DNA of 64,000 nucleotides from Chitinophagaceae bacterium (GTDB lineage: Bacteria > Bacteroidota > Bacteroidia > Chitinophagales > Chitinophagaceae): positions 434,001-498,000 of the forward strand of contig JAHBTK010000004.1 of NCBI GenBank assembly GCA_019638625.1. Reading direction: 5' to 3'. Positions 18,433 to 26,858 of the stretch are shown here, in pieces (position 1 is the first letter of the stretch; every line of letters begins with the position of its first letter). The position numbers were made by a program, and so were the translations under genes. The notes below the pieces were generated by a model. The model saw only the letters and a program-made list of their open reading frames with translations, was not told where the DNA came from and ran no database searches.

Positions 18433-19594
18433 TATCTTCCTTTATTAATGAATGATACTCATTCAGTATCTCATTCTGAACATATGATCTTTCGTAGTTT
18501 TTGATGATAAGGTCCCGGCTAACTTCAGCAATTTGTTTTCTCACTTCCGCATTTTCATATAAATAAAACATCTTTTCCAGCAATTTGTCCTGATTTTGTG
18601 AGGGAATGATAATACCGTTATAGCCATCTTCTACAATTTCATTACAACCATTAATATCAGTGGCAATACTGGCAACTCCCATAGCACAGGATTGCATCAG
18701 CACATTCGGAAAACCCTCCCTGTAGCTTGGGAAAGTAAACACATCTGCAATTGCAAAATAGGGACGAACATCTTTCTGATGCCCTGCTGCAACAATACAG
18801 GAGTTGGTATCAATTTCCTTCTCCGTTTCAGGCTTTAAAGGATCCAGGTGCCTTTCAAAACCACCTACCAGTATGAGTTTGGTATTGGCGTACTTTTTAT
18901 GTACCTGACCAAAGGCAGCCACGAGTTCATTTATACCCTTGTCTTTCACCATTCTGCCCACAAACACATATACAAAATCATTATGCTTTATTCCCAGCGA
19001 GTTCCGTAATTGTTGTTTTTGCTCCTCCGGTATTAAGTCCGGGTTAAAATGGGTCGTATCTATTCCATTGGAACTCCCCTTCCCTATTACTTTCAGCTTA
19101 CTTTTTGTAGTGTACTTATTCTGTAGAATGATATCGTACAGCCCGTAGGAATTCGGGTACACTATTGTGGCCCATCTGTAAGTCATTTTCTCCACAAAAT
19201 CCAAAAGTTTTCTCTTTTTGCCTGTCGCCAGCAATAGTGGCAACCCTGCAACGGTATGTAACCGGTGGGGAACACCCGCCAGCCAGGCGGCAAACATTCC
19301 AACAGTTCCCGCCTTGGGCGTATGTGTATGTACAATAAGCGGTTTCTCTCTCTTAAAAATCCGGTATAACTTCCAAACAGATCTTATGTCCTTAAAAGGG
19401 GAAATAGTCCGCGTCATTTCCACAGCTATTGTTCTTACATTTTCCTGTCGGGTCACCTCTTCCAGAGCTTCGCCGGCACTGGAAATGCCAATCACTTCAA
19501 AGCCATTTTCCGACATAAACCTAAGCTGTCCTTTAAGCAACCCTATCAGGGACTGGGGAACGGTGGTAATTCTGATTAACTTTTTTTTATTCAC
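18425..19594 (-). CDS. Glycosyltransferase family 4
   Basis: 389 aa GT-B enzyme. The N-terminal domain has TVPQSLIGLLKGQLRFM and the HTHTPKAGTVGMFAAWLAGVP motif; the C-terminal donor-binding domain has YVFVGRMVKDKGINELV and FPSYREGFPNVLMQSCAMG. The usual EX7E is here E-GFPNVLM-Q, a substitution seen in related Bacteroidota enzymes to my memory. It probably adds the next sugar to the lipid-linked primer made by the overlapping sugar transferase. Donor and acceptor are unknown. The start ATG at 19594 is followed by a Lys-rich N-terminus without a signal peptide. Confidence 0.95.
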   Translation of the reverse strand: MNKKKLIRITTVPQSLIGLLKGQLRFMSENGFEVIGISSAGEALEEVTRQENVRTIAVEMTRTISPFKDIRSVWKLYRIFKREKPLIVHTHTPKAGTVGMFAAWLAGVPHRLHTVAGLPLLLATGKKRKLLDFVEKMTYRWATIVYPNSYGLYDIILQNKYTTKSKLKVIGKGSSNGIDTTHFNPDLIPEEQKQQLRNSLGIKHNDFVYVFVGRMVKDKGINELVAAFGQVHKKYANTKLILVGGFERHLDPLKPETEKEIDTNSCIVAAGHQKDVRPYFAIADVFTFPSYREGFPNVLMQSCAMGVASIATDINGCNEIVEDGYNGIIIPSQNQDKLLEKMFYLYENAEVRKQIAEVSRDLIIKNYERSYVQNEILNEYHSLIKEDNV

Positions 19595-19616
19595 TGAAAT
19601 AACCGGCTTTATTTAA

Positions 19617-20029
19617 AGAGATAGACAAACCTATAGTTTCAACGCCTTTCAAAAATGCTTATTGCCCGCAAAGATATGATAATTATAACCCGTTTTTAGC
19701 CCCCAAAACACTGATACATGCGGGTCAGATACTAAAAACCTCCCGTTGGATATTCTTCTTTGGCCCACAACTTATGCAAAAAACGGGCAAATCCCTTTTT
19801 CAGTCAGAGTTTGAAAGTTCATTTGCACGACTTGCCATTCTGTGCCCATCACTTGCTTTAACCAATATCAATAACTGATTTTATTATTTGTTAAAGAATT
19901 AGTGACAGGCTCAGTGATGAAATAAAAGATTATGTAACGTATTGACGCGGTTTTCAGCTTTACTGAAATATTTTTCCCGGAGCGTTTACCCCGGGAGGGT
20001 TCTTACGATAATCATTAAAACCCTCAGCA
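19617..20029. other. Non-coding stretch before the beta-barrel gene
   Basis: No gene is seen. A short stem TCCCGG/CCGGGA near 19976-19997 sits about 30 nt upstream of the start at 20030, in the presumed 5' leader. No exact TAnnTTTG box was found. Confidence 0.5.
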
Positions 20030-20743
20030 ATGAATAAACTATCTGTATTTTTCACGCTGGCGCTATTATTGGCCAGCTTCTGTTCTTATTCCCAGACATC
20101 CAAAACCGGTAAAATAAAATATGGTATAAAAGCCGGAATAAACCTTGCCAACTATGGCCACAGCAGCGAGTATAAGAAGGATTTCAGGGAAGATGGCGGC
20201 AGGTTCATCCCAATATTCTCCTTTCATGCAGGAGGATTTGCGGACTATTCAATCACTGAATCATTTTCGATACAAGCCGGTCTTACACTGAGCGGTAAGG
20301 GAGGAAAGGAATCCTGGTCCGGAGAAGATGATGATGACTTTTATGATTACGACGCCTATTACAAAGAAAACCTGCTTTGGCTGGAGCTACCGGTCAATGC
20401 AATATATAAGACGGGGCGTTTTTATGCAGGTGGCGGGCCTTATATAGGATGTGCCCTGTCTGGAAAGTGGAAAGAAGGATCCAAGGAAGATTATGGAGGC
20501 GGTGATATAGAAGAAGATTCTGAAACGGGTAAAATTGTTTTTGGCGGAGAAGACGGCTGGCGCAGGCGTATTGACTATGGTTTTAACTTCCTGGCAGGCT
20601 ATCAGGTGACCGAGAAAATAAATATTGGAGCAAATTTCGGCTTAGGATTGATGAATTTGTATAATGAGAGCAACAGAGACTGGCGGGATTACTGGTCTAT
20701 GAAAAACAGGGTGCTTTCCATATCAGTAGGTTATACTTTCTAG
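20030..20743 (+). CDS. Outer-membrane beta-barrel protein (PorT/OmpW-like fold)
   Basis: 237 aa. A signal peptide (LSVFFTLALLLASFCSYSQ) is followed by amphipathic strands such as KIKYGIKAGINLANYG, SFSIQAGLTLSGKGG, LLWLELPVNAIYKTGRFYAGGGPYIGCAL and INIGANFGLGLMNLYN, ending in the aromatic strand VLSISVGYTF. This is the usual eight-stranded outer-membrane barrel of Bacteroidota (PorT-like domain). The extracellular loops are rich in Asp/Glu (SGEDDDDFYDYDAYY). No enzymatic role is visible. It is monocistronic with a strong terminator. Confidence 0.9.
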   Translation: MNKLSVFFTLALLLASFCSYSQTSKTGKIKYGIKAGINLANYGHSSEYKKDFREDGGRFIPIFSFHAGGFADYSITESFSIQAGLTLSGKGGKESWSGEDDDDFYDYDAYYKENLLWLELPVNAIYKTGRFYAGGGPYIGCALSGKWKEGSKEDYGGGDIEEDSETGKIVFGGEDGWRRRIDYGFNFLAGYQVTEKINIGANFGLGLMNLYNESNRDWRDYWSMKNRVLSISVGYTF

Positions 20744-20770
20744 TGCTATGTTACATTTAAGATGTCGTAT

Positions 20771-20820
20771 AAAATGCCACGAATGCGCGAATGTTTATTC
20801 GCGCATTCGTGGCATTTTTT
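20771..20820 (+). terminator. Strong intrinsic terminator
   Basis: A perfect stem of more than 20 bp (AAAATGCCACGAATGCGCG... / ...CGCGCATTCGTGGCATTTT) ends in a T run, 27 nt after the barrel gene's stop. It shares the TGCCACGAAT core with the neighbouring dispersed repeat. Confidence 0.9.
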
Positions 20821-20868
20821 GTTGTATCCAAAAATCATCCGCCGCAGGCGGACGCTGGAATTCGTGGC
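20821..20868 (+). repeat. Dispersed 49-bp repeat, copy 1
   Basis: The stretch begins GTTGTATCCAAAAATCATCC and ends GGAATTCGTGGC. An inverted copy lies at 46131-46179. The first 21 and last 12 bases are the same; the 15-bp middle differs but has the same length. Confidence 0.75.
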
Positions 20869-21039
20869 TATTGTAAAACTATAATACGTTTTACTTAACA
20901 CCAGAATATATTACGGATCTTGATTCTGCAACAGGAGAGCCTGTTGCAGAATTTCATTATATCGTCTTCCAAAATACAGACTGTGAAAAGTTTCCCGACA
21001 AACAGTTTTTTGTATCTTTCATAAAACATTGCAACCAAT

Positions 21040-21795
21040 ATGAGAGCCCTTTCCCGCTGGGCGTACCACCATCCCAGATCAGCAAGGTGGATACTTGTTC
21101 TATTGAAAACCCTCCTGATATTGCTGGCCTGGCGCATAGCGATACTCATGCAACATACAGGTTTGGCTTTTTCCGCAAACAGCTTCTACATAATGATCAT
21201 TATTATGCTGACCGGAATATTATTGTACCCGGATATCAAAAAGAAGGAAGTATTCTTCAAAAAATCCCTTTATATCCGTCAAAAAACCTGTGACGCCCTT
21301 ATTACCTTTTCTTCTCTTTTTATTTTCATTATTGCCTTTAACACTAATTTTTTACTCGAACCTGTTTATGGAGTAAGCCCTGCATCAACGATCAAAACTC
21401 CGGCTGGCTCTGCGGAAGTAACAGGAGAATCTGAAAAAACAGCCCGACAAAAGAATACCTCTAAAAAATCCATTACAAAACAATGGAAGGAAGCAACAAC
21501 CTTGCTGAAGAAAGACAATCAAAAGAACGCAGGTTTTATCCTTGAGATGGTGCTGGCTATTACACTGGCTGCCATCGCTGGTGCAGTTGTTATTGCACTG
21601 TCATGCTCCCTGGCATGCAGCGGCAACGAAATAGGAGCGGCCATATTATTGATTTTGGGAGCCGGGGGTATTATCACGGGAACAATCGCCTGGATCAGGT
21701 CCATTATCAGGAGAAAGAGAAGCTGGCAGTCAGGCATCTCTGAAGCAAATTTCCACCACCGTAGAAAGAAGTGGTATGCTCCCACTAGTGTCTAA
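21040..21795 (+). CDS. Hypothetical membrane protein
   Basis: 251 aa. It begins with a basic stretch MRALSRWAYHHPRSARW, then hydrophobic segments at about 17-37, 45-63, 88-108 and two further segments at 165-188 and 195-216 (IGAAILLILGAGGIITGTIAW). A charged Lys/Ser/Thr-rich linker of about 55 residues (KTARQKNTSKKS...) lies between the third and fourth helices. The protein ends in a basic tail. I do not recognise a family. The gene stands alone on the plus strand. Confidence 0.8.
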   Translation: MRALSRWAYHHPRSARWILVLLKTLLILLAWRIAILMQHTGLAFSANSFYIMIIIMLTGILLYPDIKKKEVFFKKSLYIRQKTCDALITFSSLFIFIIAFNTNFLLEPVYGVSPASTIKTPAGSAEVTGESEKTARQKNTSKKSITKQWKEATTLLKKDNQKNAGFILEMVLAITLAAIAGAVVIALSCSLACSGNEIGAAILLILGAGGIITGTIAWIRSIIRRKRSWQSGISEANFHHRRKKWYAPTSV

Positions 21796-21925
21796 GCTAA
21801 AAAATGCCCAGCCCGCTTTCCCCACTTTGGACTTTTCAACAAAGCAAAGATTTCATTCTTTCCCGATCTTTGTCAGGCAAATCTCCGTTCAGAAATGTTC
21901 TGTTGCGGCATAAGAGCCTGACATT

Positions 21926-23056
21926 ATGAAACGATTATTTAAAATAGTAAAACGAATAATGATCTTCCTGCTAACTCTGCTGCTCCTGCTGGGCGCAGTC
22001 ACCTATTTTTATATACAAAGACCTCAATTCGGCGCCTTACCCCAGGGAGAAAGACTGGAGCTGGTAAAACAATCACCTCATTATAGAAATGGAAAGTTCA
22101 GAAACCTTGTAGAGAAGCCAACCATTACACCCGGGTACAGCCTCACCAAAGAGCTGTATAAAACCTTATTTAAAAGTTACCCGGGACGTAATCCTTCAGG
22201 CACATTGCCTTCCGTGAAAACGGATTTAAAAGCGCTTCCCCCTGACAGCAACGTGATAGTCTGGTTTGGGCATTCCTCCTTTTTTCTTCAGTTGGATGGT
22301 GTTAAAATCTTGGTTGACCCCGTATTCAGTGGCAAGGCCTCCCCTCTTCCCGGCGGGGTGAGGGCCTACAAAGGCACCGACATCTACACCGCAGACGACC
22401 TGCCCGCGATAAACTACCTGCTTATCTCGCACGATCACTATGACCATGTAGATTATGAAACTTCGCTGGCGATAAGGAGTAAAGTGAAGCATGTGGTATG
22501 TGGACTGGGAGGAGGTGCGCATTATGAACGCTGGGGCTACACAAATGAACAGATCATTGAAAGGGACTGGTTTGAAAAAGTAGATGTAAAGCCGGGATTT
22601 ACCATTTTCACCGAGTCCACACATCACGACTCCGGAAGGGGTTTTACAAGAGGCAAAGCATTGTGGCTCGCCTTCTTTATTCAGTCTCCTTCGCTCACCG
22701 TTTACTACAGCGGTGACGGCGGATATGATGACCGGTTCAATAATTTTAATAAAAAATTCGGAGCTATAGACTGGGCCATTATGGAGTGCGGTCAATACAA
22801 TAAGGCCTGGCAGTCAGTACATGAATTGCCGGAAGAAGTAGCCAAAGCTACCGTAGAGCTGCAGGCTAAAAACCTGCTTACGGTGCACCATTCCAAATTT
22901 TCGCTGGCCCGGCACCCGTGGAATGAACCGCTCGAAGAAATAACCAGGTTATCACAATCCGGCCCTTACAGGTTGGTTACCCCAATGATTGGTGAACCGG
23001 TTTGGTTGAATGATAGCACTCAAAGTTTTAAACAATGGTGGAAGGACATCAACTGA
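21926..23056 (+). CDS. Membrane-anchored metallo-beta-lactamase-fold hydrolase (NAPE-PLD/UlaG-like)
   Basis: 376 aa. An N-terminal hydrophobic anchor (IMIFLLTLLLLLGAVTYFYI) precedes an MBL fold with VIVWFGHSSFFLQLDGVKILVDPVF and the zinc motif LISHDHYDHVDYET (HxHxDH). Later ligands are in TESTHHDSGR, YYSGDGGYDD and the final LTVHHSKFSLARHPW. This pattern matches the Beta-lactamase_2/NAPE-PLD-like group, which hydrolyses phosphodiesters of lipids or similar small molecules. The AraC-type gene starts 6 bp after its stop, so the two are probably co-transcribed. Confidence 0.94.
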   Translation: MKRLFKIVKRIMIFLLTLLLLLGAVTYFYIQRPQFGALPQGERLELVKQSPHYRNGKFRNLVEKPTITPGYSLTKELYKTLFKSYPGRNPSGTLPSVKTDLKALPPDSNVIVWFGHSSFFLQLDGVKILVDPVFSGKASPLPGGVRAYKGTDIYTADDLPAINYLLISHDHYDHVDYETSLAIRSKVKHVVCGLGGGAHYERWGYTNEQIIERDWFEKVDVKPGFTIFTESTHHDSGRGFTRGKALWLAFFIQSPSLTVYYSGDGGYDDRFNNFNKKFGAIDWAIMECGQYNKAWQSVHELPEEVAKATVELQAKNLLTVHHSKFSLARHPWNEPLEEITRLSQSGPYRLVTPMIGEPVWLNDSTQSFKQWWKDIN

Positions 23057-23062
23057 CAAGCA

Positions 23063-23860
23063 ATGACAAATACAGAAATAAAATCCTGCTATATCGGTCC
23101 TGAAATCTCACCGGAACAATTCATACCGGAACACTTTTTTATTTACCTGTCCTCAGGAAAGATTGATGGCTATGATGGGGACAAACACTTTAGCCTGCAT
23201 CCCGGGCATGCCTGTATTGCCCGCAAGAACCATTTGGCCCGCTATACCAAAACAAAACAGGACGATACTTTTGAAAAAACAGTAGTAGTGTTTGATGAAA
23301 GCTTTTTAAAAAAATACCAGGCCCGTCACAAAATAACCAGGCAAAACCCTGTAGCCTCCCGGGCTTTTCTGCCCGTTGCAGGAGGCAAACAACTGGATGA
23401 ATATATTCGTTCGTTACAATATTTTCAGGGAGGAGGAATAAATGTAATCAATAAAGAAGCGGATCACAAAAGAGAGGAACTTCTGCTACTACTATTAAGG
23501 TCACACCCGGGTTATATAAATATATTTTTTGACTTTGGTAAACCCGGCCGGCTGGACCTTCAGGCCTTTATGAACAAACACTACAAATTCAATGTGAGTA
23601 TTGAGCGTTTTGCGTTCCTCACCGGACGGAGCCTCTCTGCCTTCAAGCGGGATTTCAATGAAATATTTCAGCAAACGCCCTCCCGTTGGCTGATTCAGCG
23701 CAGACTGCAGGAAGCCTATTTTTTGATAACGAAAAAAAAGTTCAGACCAAAAGAGTTTTATCTTGATGTCGGGTTTGAGGATCTGTCGCATTTTTCATTT
23801 GCCTTTAAAAAACAGTTTGGGCTATCGCCAACAGACCTGGCTTCAGACAGAAACCGCTAA
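23063..23860 (+). CDS. AraC-family transcriptional regulator
   Basis: 265 aa. The N-terminal half is a cupin-like sensing domain (IPEHFFIYLSSGKIDGYDG). The C-terminal 100 residues hold two helix-turn-helix units: FNVSIERFAFLTGRSLSAFKRDF, then the AraC signature DVGFEDLSHFSFAFKKQFGLSP. It begins 6 bp after the metallo-hydrolase gene and 66 bp before the epimerase-like gene. Control of this cluster by the regulator is likely but unproven. The inducer is unknown. Confidence 0.94.
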   Translation: MTNTEIKSCYIGPEISPEQFIPEHFFIYLSSGKIDGYDGDKHFSLHPGHACIARKNHLARYTKTKQDDTFEKTVVVFDESFLKKYQARHKITRQNPVASRAFLPVAGGKQLDEYIRSLQYFQGGGINVINKEADHKREELLLLLLRSHPGYINIFFDFGKPGRLDLQAFMNKHYKFNVSIERFAFLTGRSLSAFKRDFNEIFQQTPSRWLIQRRLQEAYFLITKKKFRPKEFYLDVGFEDLSHFSFAFKKQFGLSPTDLASDRNR

Positions 23861-23926
23861 AAAATATCGTCACAAATAAATCAATTAAACCAATACCGGC
23901 TTGCCCGGAACTGAAAAAAGACAACT

Positions 23927-24577
23927 ATGCTAAAGATAATTATTACCGGGGCTACCGGGATGGTAGGAGAAGGGGTATTACTGCATTGCCTCAACAATGC
24001 AGCCATTGTCGAGGTATTGATGATCAACCGCAGACCCTATGAGCTGCACCACCCCAAACTCAAAGAACTCCTGGTAGCAGACTTCAACAAACTGGCTGAT
24101 TTCAGGGACAGCCTTATTGGATACGATGCTTGTTTCTATTGTGCCGGTGTCAGTTCTGTGGGAATGAACGAAGCAGACTACACCCGGATCACGTATGATA
24201 CTACTTTAAACTTCGCCCGGACATTATTAGATCTAAACCCCTCAATGGTATTTAACTTTGTGACCGGCAGCCATACCAAAACAAATGGAAAGCAGATGTG
24301 GCAACGTGTAAAAGGTAAAACGGAGGACGAACTGATGCGACTTGGTTTTCGGGGACAATATAATTTCCGGCCCGGATTCATGAAACCTGTAAAAGGGCAG
24401 AAAAATGTCCGTTGGTTTTTTAAACCGGTTATTATCGTATTTCCATTGTTGTTTCCTAAGCAGACCCTTACCCTGCAGGAGGTTGGACAAGCTATGATCA
24501 ATAGCGTTACCCAGGGTTATGAAAAGCAGATACTGGAGATCAAAGACATAAAAAAACTCGCAAAAGATTTACAATAA
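23927..24577 (+). CDS. NAD(P)-binding epimerase-like protein (atypical SDR)
   Basis: 216 aa. A Rossmann nucleotide site, IIITGATGMVGEGVLLHCL, lies at the N-terminus, followed by DACFYCAGVSSVGMNEADY and VFNFVTGSHTK. The atypical SDR family to which this belongs often lacks the full YxxxK catalytic pair; a standard YxxxK is not evident here. A C-terminal stretch FKPVIIVFPLLFPKQTLTL is hydrophobic and could touch the membrane. It is last in the metallo-hydrolase/AraC cluster. Substrate is unknown. Confidence 0.88.
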   Translation: MLKIIITGATGMVGEGVLLHCLNNAAIVEVLMINRRPYELHHPKLKELLVADFNKLADFRDSLIGYDACFYCAGVSSVGMNEADYTRITYDTTLNFARTLLDLNPSMVFNFVTGSHTKTNGKQMWQRVKGKTEDELMRLGFRGQYNFRPGFMKPVKGQKNVRWFFKPVIIVFPLLFPKQTLTLQEVGQAMINSVTQGYEKQILEIKDIKKLAKDLQ

Positions 24578-24608
24578 CCCGCCGGGCATTTTCTTTCCGC
24601 CTACGCTT

Positions 24609-25421
24609 CTACACCAATGGATTTAAAGATGTAGCCGCCTTGCTACCAGGTTCTGTTCCACAAAGCCAGCGCTGGCGATCGGCTTCCTGGTTTTCGTTCC
24701 TGGGAGAAATCACTTTTGCACCATCCGCAAAATATATAATGGTCATTACTTCTCTTGTTTTATCAGACGCGTTCCCCGGGGCACAGTGCAGGGTCCATCC
24801 ATAATGCCAGGTGGCATCTCCGGCTTTCATCGTTTGCGAACGGGTAACAGGATAGCCGTTTTCATTTATATATTCATCCAGCATTCTTTCAGACTCGTCT
24901 GAAATCGCCACACTGTCCACAAAACCCTTTTCATGTGTTCCCGAGGCGAACGTGAGCATCCCCATTTCTTCACTGATATCAATCAGCGGCATCCACATGG
25001 TTACGGTATCCGGTGTATCCAGCGGCCAATAATACTGGTCCTGGTGCCAGGGTGTGAAACCACCGCCGGCTTCCTTATACAAGGCCTGGTCATGATAAAT
25101 TCTCACACGTTCCACACCCAGCAGATCCGCGGCTATTTTAGCGAATCGTTTCGCCAACGTAAACTTCTTTACTGCTTCATCTACCTCCCAAAGGTTCATG
25201 ATCTGCAAAAATGCCTTGCCGTAGGTATCCCGGTCCTCCATCGCGCGGGTTTCTGTATTGTACTTATAAGCTGCATTGTTAATAACGGCACGGTAGGCAG
25301 CCACCTCGTCACCATCAAGCACGCCCGGGATCAGCACATGTCCATTCTTTCTGAAAGACTGAATGGTATCCACATCCGGTTTTCTAACATCATCCAATGA
25401 TGGCAATTGAATCGTTTCCAT
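24609..25421 (-). CDS. Phytanoyl-CoA dioxygenase family protein
   Basis: 270 aa Fe(II)/2-oxoglutarate oxygenase. The metal site is visible as WHQDQYYW (HxD) and the distal His in TLHCAPGN, with the 2-oxoglutarate-binding Arg in KTREVMTIIYF. Bacterial PhyH proteins hydroxylate varied small molecules, so the substrate cannot be named. It is divergent from an AraC-type regulator at 25553, with an AT-rich 131-bp promoter region between them. Such pairing suggests regulation by that AraC protein. It faces the epimerase gene tail to tail. Confidence 0.93.
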   Translation of the reverse strand: METIQLPSLDDVRKPDVDTIQSFRKNGHVLIPGVLDGDEVAAYRAVINNAAYKYNTETRAMEDRDTYGKAFLQIMNLWEVDEAVKKFTLAKRFAKIAADLLGVERVRIYHDQALYKEAGGGFTPWHQDQYYWPLDTPDTVTMWMPLIDISEEMGMLTFASGTHEKGFVDSVAISDESERMLDEYINENGYPVTRSQTMKAGDATWHYGWTLHCAPGNASDKTREVMTIIYFADGAKVISPRNENQEADRQRWLCGTEPGSKAATSLNPLV

Positions 25422-25552
25422 TTCAACAACTGTTTTAAGTGAAAGGCAAAATAACTAATTCTACAATTATTATAGAATGTGTAATTTATCCAATTTATGG
25501 TATATTTTATCATAATATGTTTACTATAGTTTATTTTTAAGCAAAATAAACC
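25422..25552. promoter_or_regulatory. Divergent AT-rich regulatory region
   Basis: This region separates the PhyH and AraC genes. It is strongly AT-rich and carries the dyad TTCTA...TAGAA near 25460-25479. It is a plausible binding place for the AraC-type regulator, but no exact promoter consensus was found. Confidence 0.4.
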
Positions 25553-26428
25553 ATGATCAGACCGAGCTTTGAATCCCTGAATACGCTTACGGGCCAATCC
25601 TTCCTGGTGCGGCACTTCCGGGAAAAATCATTTTCAGCACCCTTTCATTATCACCCGGAACTGGAACTAACCCTTATCGTTAAAGGAGAGGGCAAGCGGT
25701 ATGTCGGCAACAACATGTCTCCTTATACCGCCGGCGACCTGGTATTGCTGGGACCCGATTTGCCCCATTGCTGGAAATCAGAAAATACAGTTCCCGGAAA
25801 GATAAATGCGTCATCGATCGTACTGCAGTTCAGGGAAGATTGCCTGGGAGAAGGTTTTTTTGTCAGAAATGAAATGCAGGTGATCAACAAATTATTTAAA
25901 AAAAGTAAATCCGGAATTCAGTTCGCAGGAAACACAGCGGCAGAAGTGGCTAAACACCTGTATTGCCTGGAAAAAGAAAACCAGCCATTCAGGAGAACTA
26001 TTGTTTTCCTGGAGATACTGCAGCTATTGGGCGACTCCAGCGAATTCACACTGCTGAACAAAGAAAAAAAAATCCATGGAATATCCATCGGCGATCAATC
26101 GAGAATAAACGACGTGATGGCCTATATTGTAGATCATTTCAGGAACGAAATAACCCTGGAAGGCGCAGCAGCCGTTGCCGGTCTGACCCCCACCGCCTTT
26201 TGCAAATACTTTAAACGCATCACCCGGAAGACTTTTATTAATGTAGTAACCGAATATCGCATCAACTATGCACAACAGCAACTGGTGAATACTGATCAGC
26301 CGGTGTCCTCTATTGGTTTTGAGAGCGGATTCCGGGATCCCTCCCATTTCTATAAAACATTCCGGCAAAAAAATAAACTAAGCCCAATGCATTACCGCAA
26401 GAAATTCAGAAGGGACATAACCGTCTGA
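25553..26428 (+). CDS. AraC-family regulator with N-terminal cupin
   Basis: 291 aa. The cupin domain is seen in FHYHPELELTLIVKGEGKRYVG and AGDLVLLGPDLPHCW, typical of carbohydrate-responsive AraC proteins. The C-terminal domain has EITLEGAAAVAGLTPTAFCKYFKR and SIGFESGFRDPSHFYKTFRQ, the two HTH motifs. It is divergent from the phytanoyl-CoA dioxygenase gene and is the obvious candidate regulator for it. The effector is unknown. Confidence 0.95.
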   Translation: MIRPSFESLNTLTGQSFLVRHFREKSFSAPFHYHPELELTLIVKGEGKRYVGNNMSPYTAGDLVLLGPDLPHCWKSENTVPGKINASSIVLQFREDCLGEGFFVRNEMQVINKLFKKSKSGIQFAGNTAAEVAKHLYCLEKENQPFRRTIVFLEILQLLGDSSEFTLLNKEKKIHGISIGDQSRINDVMAYIVDHFRNEITLEGAAAVAGLTPTAFCKYFKRITRKTFINVVTEYRINYAQQQLVNTDQPVSSIGFESGFRDPSHFYKTFRQKNKLSPMHYRKKFRRDITV

Positions 26429-26858
26429 GTGGATAGCGCCCCGACAATTGCCTTCCACAGCTTTTAAAATGGCGGCATTTGATCCGGCACAATCATCAAC
26501 CCGGGAAACTTTTTTCCCAAAGTGCCGAGGGATCAATCTCCGGAATTTAGGATAAATGCTCTCTTTTAAGGGGAGCTATTTCAACAGTATTCTCTTATAC
26601 AAATCGGTTCACAACTTGAATACTATGAGAAAATTATCGGTTAAACCGGTAAGAAACAGGCAAATAACTCCTTGGTCAACCCCGCTTCAGAAAAGATTCA
26701 ATCTCTTGGGCATAGTTTTTTCTTGGTCAGTTGTGACCTATAAGTTAATTTAGAAGACCGAGAAATCCAGGCTCTTAAGTATTGACCGTTACACCGTTCC
26801 CCGCAAAGCAATACAAAACAATCTGCCTCGCAGGTTACAACTACTATAAAATAACAAT
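26429..26858. other. Intergenic region with a large imperfect hairpin
   Basis: TGATCCGGCAC (26480-26490) can pair with GTGCCGAGGGATCA (26522-26535) with a 3-nt bulge and an inner CCCGGGAAA/TTTCCC-type stem; it may terminate the AraC gene. The remaining bases hold only a weak 65-codon frame (26556-26753) that I do not accept as a gene. Confidence 0.45.

Noticed and set aside
18425..19594. EX7E motif changed to EX7Q as a sign of an inactive glycosyltransferase
   Set aside because: Related enzymes in this phylum often have Gln here as far as I recall, so loss of activity is not implied.
22226..22795. 189-codon minus-strand frame
   Set aside because: It is the antisense shadow of the metallo-hydrolase gene, whose zinc motifs are clear.
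26556..26753. 65-codon frame between the AraC and SulP genes
   Set aside because: No recognisable domain and no partner gene; probably chance.
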